A DNA stretch of 37,740 nt. Source: Bacteroidales bacterium (lineage in GTDB: Bacteria > Bacteroidota > Bacteroidia > Bacteroidales > FEN-979). The stretch lies in the NCBI GenBank assembly GCA_023231065.1, contig JALNWE010000027.1, positions 1-37,740 of the forward strand, read 5' to 3'. Under the pieces are notes generated by a model, which saw nothing but the letters and a program-made list of their open reading frames with translations, was not told the DNA's origin and did not search any database. Positions 33,362 through 37,740 of this stretch are shown one piece after another; the stretch's first letter is position 1, and each line of letters starts with the position of its first letter. The position numbers and the translations under genes were made by a program.

Positions 33362-33766
33362 ATGAAGGACGATGTAATATTTGTTGTGGATAGAAATACC
33401 ATTCATCGCAGCCTGATCAAATATCATTTGAATGTGAACAAGTTTTCAAATGTTCATATTTTCCAATCGGGAAGTGAATGTTTGTATCGGATACAAAAAA
33501 ACCTGGTTCCTGATTTTATCATCATTGACGATGACCTGAGCGAAAACACGGGCTTTGGTTTTCTACAAAAAATTAAAAAAGCAGCCCCTTCCATTCAGGT
33601 TATTTTCTTTACTGCCCAGGATGATCCCATTCTGGCTGTCAGGTTGCTCGAAGCCGGGGCAACAGATTACGTTGTTAAAACGAGTAAGATCGACTTCGGC
33701 ATCTCGGAACTGATTAAAAACATTAAGTACCTTGTCAAGGAATCCATTCCGGTCCGGCAATATTAA
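33362..33766 (+). CDS. Stand-alone response-regulator receiver domain protein
   Basis: A 134-residue CheY-like protein made only of a receiver domain. The phosphorylation site is Asp56 in FIIIDDDLSENTG, with conserved Thr84 (FFTAQDD) and Lys106 (DYVVK). The usual acidic pair near the N-terminus is reduced: FVVDRN has Asp10 followed by Arg11. No output domain or histidine kinase gene is nearby, so it must signal by protein contact with a partner elsewhere. The ATG at 33362 follows an A/T-rich leader. lpxK starts about 90 bases downstream in the same direction. Confidence 0.9.
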   Translation: MKDDVIFVVDRNTIHRSLIKYHLNVNKFSNVHIFQSGSECLYRIQKNLVPDFIIIDDDLSENTGFGFLQKIKKAAPSIQVIFFTAQDDPILAVRLLEAGATDYVVKTSKIDFGISELIKNIKYLVKESIPVRQY

Positions 33767-33856
33767 TTCCTGGTAATTTTTGATCCGCGCTATCGGACGA
33801 AATGGTTTTTTAGCCCTTATCCTGTCTCTTTTTTTTATAATTTAGGCGCCTGAACC

Positions 33857-34924
33857 ATGAGAAAGTTTCATCAGTTCATATTGGCGCCTGTTTCATTTCT
33901 TTATGGTCTGTTCATGCAGATCAGGAATTTTCTTTTTGACCTGGGCATTTTAACCTCCAAATCTTTTCGTAATGCTGTAATTTCCGTTGGGAACCTTTCC
34001 TATGGCGGTACCGGGAAAACACCCATGGTGGAGTATCTGGTCCGGCTTTTACAGCCATCCTCAATTATAGGTACGCTCAGCAGAGGTTATGGGCGTGAAA
34101 GTAAGGGTTTCATCATTGGCACCAAACGCTCGAATATCAAATATATCGGGGATGAACCCTTACAATATTTAAAGAAATTCCCTGATATTAAAGTTGCCGT
34201 CGATGAAAAACGGAGACGCGGGATCACCCTTCTACTTGGAAAATTCCCCGAATTGGAGGTGATCCTTTTAGACGATGCTTTTCAGCATCGGTATGTGAAA
34301 CCCGGTTTATCCATTCTTTTGACGGATTATCACCAGCTTTACACCGATGATTTTGTCCTTCCATCGGGTACCCTGCGTGAATTCAGGAACGGTGCAAAGA
34401 GAGCGGATATCATTGTCGTGACCAAGACTCCGAAGATCTTTTCGCCCATCACCAGGAGGAGGATCCTGGAGGACTTGAAGCCAGCCAACCATCAACGGGT
34501 CTTTTTTTCATATATCTGTTATGGGGCGCCTGTGGCATTTCAGGATGGGGACCGGTTCCTGTTCCCGGAAAAAGTGACTACTATCCTTCTTTTTACAGGG
34601 ATTGCAGATAATTATCCCCTGAAAGAGTACCTTGAAAGAAAGTGTAGTGAACTGGTCACCCTCCGGTTTTCAGACCATCACCCATATACAGAAAAGGACC
34701 TTGATTTTATCATCCGGAAATTTGAAGATCTCCCAACACAGAAGAAGGTTTTGGTGACATCCGAAAAGGATGTTATGCGATTAAAAACACCGGAATTTTG
34801 CACTAAATTCAGAAATATACCGTTATTTTACGTCCCGATTGAAATTGATTTTCATGGGAACGATAAGGAACAATTTAACAATGAAGTATTAGCTTATGTT
34901 GAAAAAACTAAACGAAACCATTGA
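33857..34924 (+). CDS. lpxK: Tetraacyldisaccharide 4'-kinase
   Basis: LpxK phosphorylates the 4' position of the lipid A disaccharide precursor at the inner-membrane face, the sixth step of the lipid A pathway, using ATP. The protein is 355 residues. An N-terminal amphipathic or membrane helix (about 5-30) is followed by the Walker A GNLSYGGTGKTP (45-56), SRGYGRESKG (75-84) and DDAFQHR (139-145), a hallmark of LpxK. A weak promoter (TAATTTAG at 33838-33845, one mismatch) lies just before it. The last 29 bases overlap the purine nucleoside phosphorylase gene in another frame. Confidence 0.95.
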   Translation: MRKFHQFILAPVSFLYGLFMQIRNFLFDLGILTSKSFRNAVISVGNLSYGGTGKTPMVEYLVRLLQPSSIIGTLSRGYGRESKGFIIGTKRSNIKYIGDEPLQYLKKFPDIKVAVDEKRRRGITLLLGKFPELEVILLDDAFQHRYVKPGLSILLTDYHQLYTDDFVLPSGTLREFRNGAKRADIIVVTKTPKIFSPITRRRILEDLKPANHQRVFFSYICYGAPVAFQDGDRFLFPEKVTTILLFTGIADNYPLKEYLERKCSELVTLRFSDHHPYTEKDLDFIIRKFEDLPTQKKVLVTSEKDVMRLKTPEFCTKFRNIPLFYVPIEIDFHGNDKEQFNNEVLAYVEKTKRNH

Positions 34925-35708
34925 TTTTTTAAAATCCCGCATTAAAGAGACGCCTGAAATAGGAATCATTCTGGGTACGGGTCTTGGCGGCTTGATCCAT
35001 GAAATTGATGTACAGGTCGCCATTCCATACCGGGATATACCAAATTTTCCTGTTTCGACCGTCGATGGTCATACCGGGCAGCTGATTTTTGGTACCATGA
35101 GTGGAAAAAAGATCGTAGCTATGCAGGGAAGGTTCCACTTTTATGAAGGATATTCAATGAAGGAACTGACTTTCCCTGTTTATGTGATGAAATTTTTAGG
35201 GATCCAGTTGATCATCTTATCCAACGCAAGCGGTGGTTTGAATCCGGATTTTGAAGTTGGGGATGTAATGGTTATAGAAGATCATCTAAACCTCATGAGA
35301 GACAATCCTTTAATTGGCAAAAATGAGGATTCGATCGGTACCCGTTTTCCAGATATGAGCAAGGCCTATGATAAATGCCTGATCAATCAGGCATTTCAAA
35401 TCGCAGCCCAGGAAGGGATCCGCTTACGAAAAGGTATTTATGCGGCCGTGACCGGGCCCACCTACGAAACTCCTGCAGAATACAGGTATATCCGGATCAT
35501 TGGGGCCGATGCTGTAGGAATGTCAACGGTTCCCGAAGTTATTGCAGCCCGGCATGCAGGGTTGAAGTGCTTTGCGGTCTCCATTATCTCTGATCTTGGC
35601 GTCCCGGGTAAAATTATCGAAATTTCTCATAGGCATGTAATTGATGCAGCCAGTCTGGCAGAACCCATTATGACCAGGGTCATTAAAAAAATGTTGGGAC
35701 AGATTTAG
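34896..35708 (+). CDS. Purine-nucleoside phosphorylase (trimeric type)
   Basis: A 270-residue enzyme of the trimeric PNP family, which splits inosine or guanosine with phosphate to base and ribose 1-phosphate for purine salvage. Motifs: GIILGTGLGGL (23-33, phosphate loop), GRFHFYEGY (78-86), LSNASGGLN (108-116), AVTGPTYETPAEY (184-196) and VGMSTVPE (207-214). In human PNP an Asn in the motif near residue 243 contacts the 6-oxo base; here the matching string SIISDLG has Asp233, a feature to check for base preference. It starts inside lpxK (29-base overlap), a coupling seen in Bacteroidota. Its stop is 5 bases from that of the convergent small gene. Confidence 0.94.
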   Translation: MLKKLNETIDFLKSRIKETPEIGIILGTGLGGLIHEIDVQVAIPYRDIPNFPVSTVDGHTGQLIFGTMSGKKIVAMQGRFHFYEGYSMKELTFPVYVMKFLGIQLIILSNASGGLNPDFEVGDVMVIEDHLNLMRDNPLIGKNEDSIGTRFPDMSKAYDKCLINQAFQIAAQEGIRLRKGIYAAVTGPTYETPAEYRYIRIIGADAVGMSTVPEVIAARHAGLKCFAVSIISDLGVPGKIIEISHRHVIDAASLAEPIMTRVIKKMLGQI

Positions 35709-35713
35709 TTTTA

Positions 35714-36202
35714 CTAATAAACCTGGATATCCAGTACCTTCAGTTTCCAGGTGTTACCTATCCTGCACTTTTTCTGGGAGAGGGAAAGGGAAATCAGTCC
35801 CGCACCCATCAATGACCCGGAGATAATAAAAAGATCGGGAGTGAAAACAGCTTCATTATTTAACAGGTGGTTGACAACAATGATTCCGAAGATGGCTGCA
35901 GATCCGATCATTAAAGTTTTACCGAGTTTTTTTGGAAATGCATATTGTTTGTACACCGATCTGATGTCCTTCAATGAAACATCGAAAGGTCGCAGCTCTG
36001 ATACGGCGATCACAGAATCCCTGAGGTTCCATATCTTACCTTTAAGAAGGGTATCGTTGTCAGATATCCTTAATTTTATAGGATCTCCCACACGGTAATA
36101 ATATTTCCTGAGGGCGCTGATTTTTTCGACCACCAGGGTTTTTTGAGCAAAGGCAAAGGGGGAAAAGAGTATAAGTAGCTGACAACAAAGGAAGAATCTC
36201 AT
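35714..36202 (-). CDS. Exported hypothetical protein, Bacteroidota type
   Basis: A 162-residue protein of unknown function. A signal peptide (MRFFLCCQLLILFSPFAFA, then Gln) is followed by an extended region with GDPIKLRISDNDTLLKGKIW (about 39-58) that resembles a short beta-barrel. Two hydrophobic segments follow at about 97-110 and 121-142, suggesting membrane insertion. I do not recognise the family. Its likely promoter is weak (TATCTTTA on the minus strand, one mismatch). It is convergent with the PNP gene and divergent from dnaB. Confidence 0.75.
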   Translation of the reverse strand: MRFFLCCQLLILFSPFAFAQKTLVVEKISALRKYYYRVGDPIKLRISDNDTLLKGKIWNLRDSVIAVSELRPFDVSLKDIRSVYKQYAFPKKLGKTLMIGSAAIFGIIVVNHLLNNEAVFTPDLFIISGSLMGAGLISLSLSQKKCRIGNTWKLKVLDIQVY

Positions 36203-36314
36203 AACGAAAAGAAAAGTTAAAGATAAAACTAATTTAAATATACCATCTCCGTGTAAATCCCTTGTGTTAATAAAAAAAACCCGGGGGGTTTGAAGAAGCG
36301 AAGCGTAATACCCC

Positions 36315-36322
36315 TATTTTTG
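36315..36322 (+). promoter_or_regulatory. Bacteroidota -7 promoter box abutting the dnaB start
   Basis: TATTTTTG matches TAnnTTTG exactly, and TTTG at 36289-36292 lies 22 bases upstream as a -33 candidate. Only four bases separate the box from the dnaB ATG, so the transcript would start at or next to the start codon. Confidence 0.55.
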
Positions 36323-36326
36323 AAGC

Positions 36327-37740
36327 ATGGAAGATCAGAATGCAAGAAAACGGACCCGCAAGCCGGCAGTGAATGAAACGGTATTTGAGCATGGCAAGAT
36401 CCCTCCTCAGGCCACTGATCTGGAAGAGACTGTATTGGGGGCCATGATGCTTGAAAATGACCGGTTAGCTGAAGTAATTGAAGTTCTCAAACCTGAGGTG
36501 TTTTACAAGGAGACCCACCAGATGATTTATTCAGCCATCCAGCGGTTGTTTTCACAAAACGAACCGGTTGACATCCTTACTGTCACAGAAGCGCTGCGTA
36601 AGGCCGGTGAACTGGAGATCGTCGGAGGCCCCTTTTATATTACCATGTTAACTAACCGGGTAGCCTCTGCAGCCAATATTGAATTTCACTCCCGCATCAT
36701 TCTTCAGAAATATATTCAGCGTGAGCTTATCCGGGTATCTTCGGGAATCATCAAAGATGCTTATGAAGATACTACTGACGTATTCGATTTGCTGGACCGT
36801 GCCGAGAATGGTTTGTTCGCGATCAGTGAAAGCAGCATCGGAAAATCTTACATGGATATGCAGGCCATTATCAAACAGGCAATCAAGGAGATTGTGGCGG
36901 GCCGGCAACATGAAGGACAATTGCGTGGAGTTGGATCGGGTTTTACCGAACTCGACCGTGTCACCTCAGGATGGCAAAAATCAGATCTCATTATAGTTGC
37001 TTCCAGGCCTGGTATGGGGAAAACTGCCCTTGCGCTGACGATGGCGCGCAACGCAGCCGTTGATTTTAAAAAACCTGTGGCTGTTTTTTCACTTGAAATG
37101 TCATCGATTCAACTGGTTACTCGTTTGATTTCGAGTGAAACCGAAATTCCCCAGGAAAAACTGAGGCGCGGGACCATGGAAGATCATGAATGGACACAGT
37201 TGAATACGCGGATCTCAACACTGGTTGACGCTCCTTTGTTCATTGATGATACGGCCGCTTTGTCAATTTTTGACCTTCGCGCCAAATGCCGCAGGTTAAA
37301 AGCCCATCACGACGTGCAAATGATCATTGTGGATTATCTTCAACTGATGCAGGGGAACCAGGACACCAAAGGTAACCGCGAACAGGAAATCAGCAGTATT
37401 TCCAGGGCGCTTAAATCGTTGGCCAAAGAATTAAATGTTCCGGTTATTGCTTTGTCACAATTAAGCCGCGCTTCCGAAAAAAGAGCGACGGGAGCCAAAC
37501 CCATCCTTTCAGACCTCCGCGAATCAGGTTCTATTGAACAGGATGCCGATATGGTACTCTTTATCTATCGGCCTGAATATTATAAAATTGATGTTGATGA
37601 GACTGGCGAATCAACTTCGGGCATTGCAGAAGTAAGCATCGCTAAAAACCGGAATGGCCCCCTTAAAGATATCCGCCTGAGATTTATCTCTAAGTATGCT
37701 AAGTTTGTGGATGCTGAAATGGAATATTCTTCCAACAAAC
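36327..37740 (+). CDS. dnaB: Replicative DNA helicase DnaB (5' part; cut by window edge)
   Basis: DnaB is the hexameric ATP-driven helicase that opens the replication fork. The frame runs from ATG 36327 to the end of the window, giving 471 residues of about 500-530. The N-terminal domain begins GKIPPQATDLEETVLGAMML (about 24-43). The RecA-like domain has Walker A ASRPGMGKT (225-233), SLEMSS near 255, Walker B MIIVDYLQLM (332-341) and ALSQLSR. An in-frame TGA lies two codons before the ATG, so no upstream start is possible; a GTG at codon 15 is less likely. No intein interrupts the part seen. It has its own promoter box with almost no leader. Confidence 0.97.
   Translation, partial: MEDQNARKRTRKPAVNETVFEHGKIPPQATDLEETVLGAMMLENDRLAEVIEVLKPEVFYKETHQMIYSAIQRLFSQNEPVDILTVTEALRKAGELEIVGGPFYITMLTNRVASAANIEFHSRIILQKYIQRELIRVSSGIIKDAYEDTTDVFDLLDRAENGLFAISESSIGKSYMDMQAIIKQAIKEIVAGRQHEGQLRGVGSGFTELDRVTSGWQKSDLIIVASRPGMGKTALALTMARNAAVDFKKPVAVFSLEMSSIQLVTRLISSETEIPQEKLRRGTMEDHEWTQLNTRISTLVDAPLFIDDTAALSIFDLRAKCRRLKAHHDVQMIIVDYLQLMQGNQDTKGNREQEISSISRALKSLAKELNVPVIALSQLSRASEKRATGAKPILSDLRESGSIEQDADMVLFIYRPEYYKIDVDETGESTSGIAEVSIAKNRNGPLKDIRLRFISKYAKFVDAEMEYSSNK

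Noticed and set aside
36278..36291. AAACCC GGG GGGTTT hairpin with a T-run on the minus strand upstream of dnaB
   Set aside because: It would stop minus-strand transcripts arriving from dnaB, where no minus-strand gene exists; more likely chance in a G-run.
1..37740. CRISPR array, transposon, phage or toxin-antitoxin system
   Set aside because: No regularly spaced repeats, terminal inverted repeats, transposase, integrase or toxin-like pair could be seen on either strand.

Overview
The window is chromosomal core sequence from a member of the Bacteroidota, most likely Bacteroidales or a close relative; I see no phage, transposase, CRISPR array or tRNA gene. The lineage call rests on gene content: a bTHX ribosomal protein, an OmpP1/FadL porin, a head-GIN (DUF2807) lipoprotein, the Zn-ribbon/Nif3 pair, the lpxK-purine nucleoside phosphorylase pair and stand-alone PqqD-like and YfhO proteins. 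It also rests on the Bacteroidota promoter element TAnnTTTG, found intact upstream of a dozen genes or transcription units, usually with a leader of only about 10-50 bases and no Shine-Dalgarno sequence.

Layout, left to right. 1-3.4 kb: the start of fmt (minus, cut by the window edge), a membrane-anchored TPR protein divergent from a TrmH-type tRNA methyltransferase, then bTHX and rsmG. 3.5-7.7 kb: an OPT-family peptide transporter, an orphan PqqD-like protein and the dipeptidase pepD, a plausible peptide uptake and breakdown group. 7.7-12.8 kb: a lone TylF-like methyltransferase (minus), rpmH with a strong terminator, and a YfhO membrane protein translationally coupled to a GT4 glycosyltransferase. 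12.8-15.7 kb: a MATE exporter divergent from the RNase P RNA gene rnpB, followed at once by wecB. 15.9-22.2 kb: gyrB, then an efflux set (HlyD-type adaptor, MacB-type permease without ATPase, TolC-type channel). 22.2-26.5 kb: mazG (minus) divergent from a PagL-like lipid A deacylase and a head-GIN lipoprotein, then proS (minus). 26.6-31.98 kb: a Tyr/Gly/Trp-rich lipoprotein, an OmpP1/FadL porin and, convergent with it, a TPR protein coupled to a Zn-ribbon coiled-coil protein. 31.99-37.7 kb: nif3 (minus), a lone receiver-domain protein, lpxK overlapping a purine nucleoside phosphorylase gene, a small exported protein (minus), and dnaB running off the right edge.

The genes mostly serve translation (fmt, trmH, rsmG, bTHX, rpmH, proS, rnpB), DNA topology and replication (gyrB, dnaB), and the cell envelope (lpxK, PagL-like, wecB, glycosyltransferase, YfhO, porin, efflux). 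The genome is very tightly packed: six convergent gene pairs have 0-16 bases between stop codons, so transcription must end inside opposing genes. I did not find a clearly new multi-gene system. The best leads are small: a repeat that lets the wecB leader pair with the 3' strand of RNase P RNA helix P1, an apparently leaderless dnaB, a PagL-like enzyme with a TTG start and no Glu where one is expected, the orphan PqqD protein, and 7-bp-period intergenic repeats at two places.
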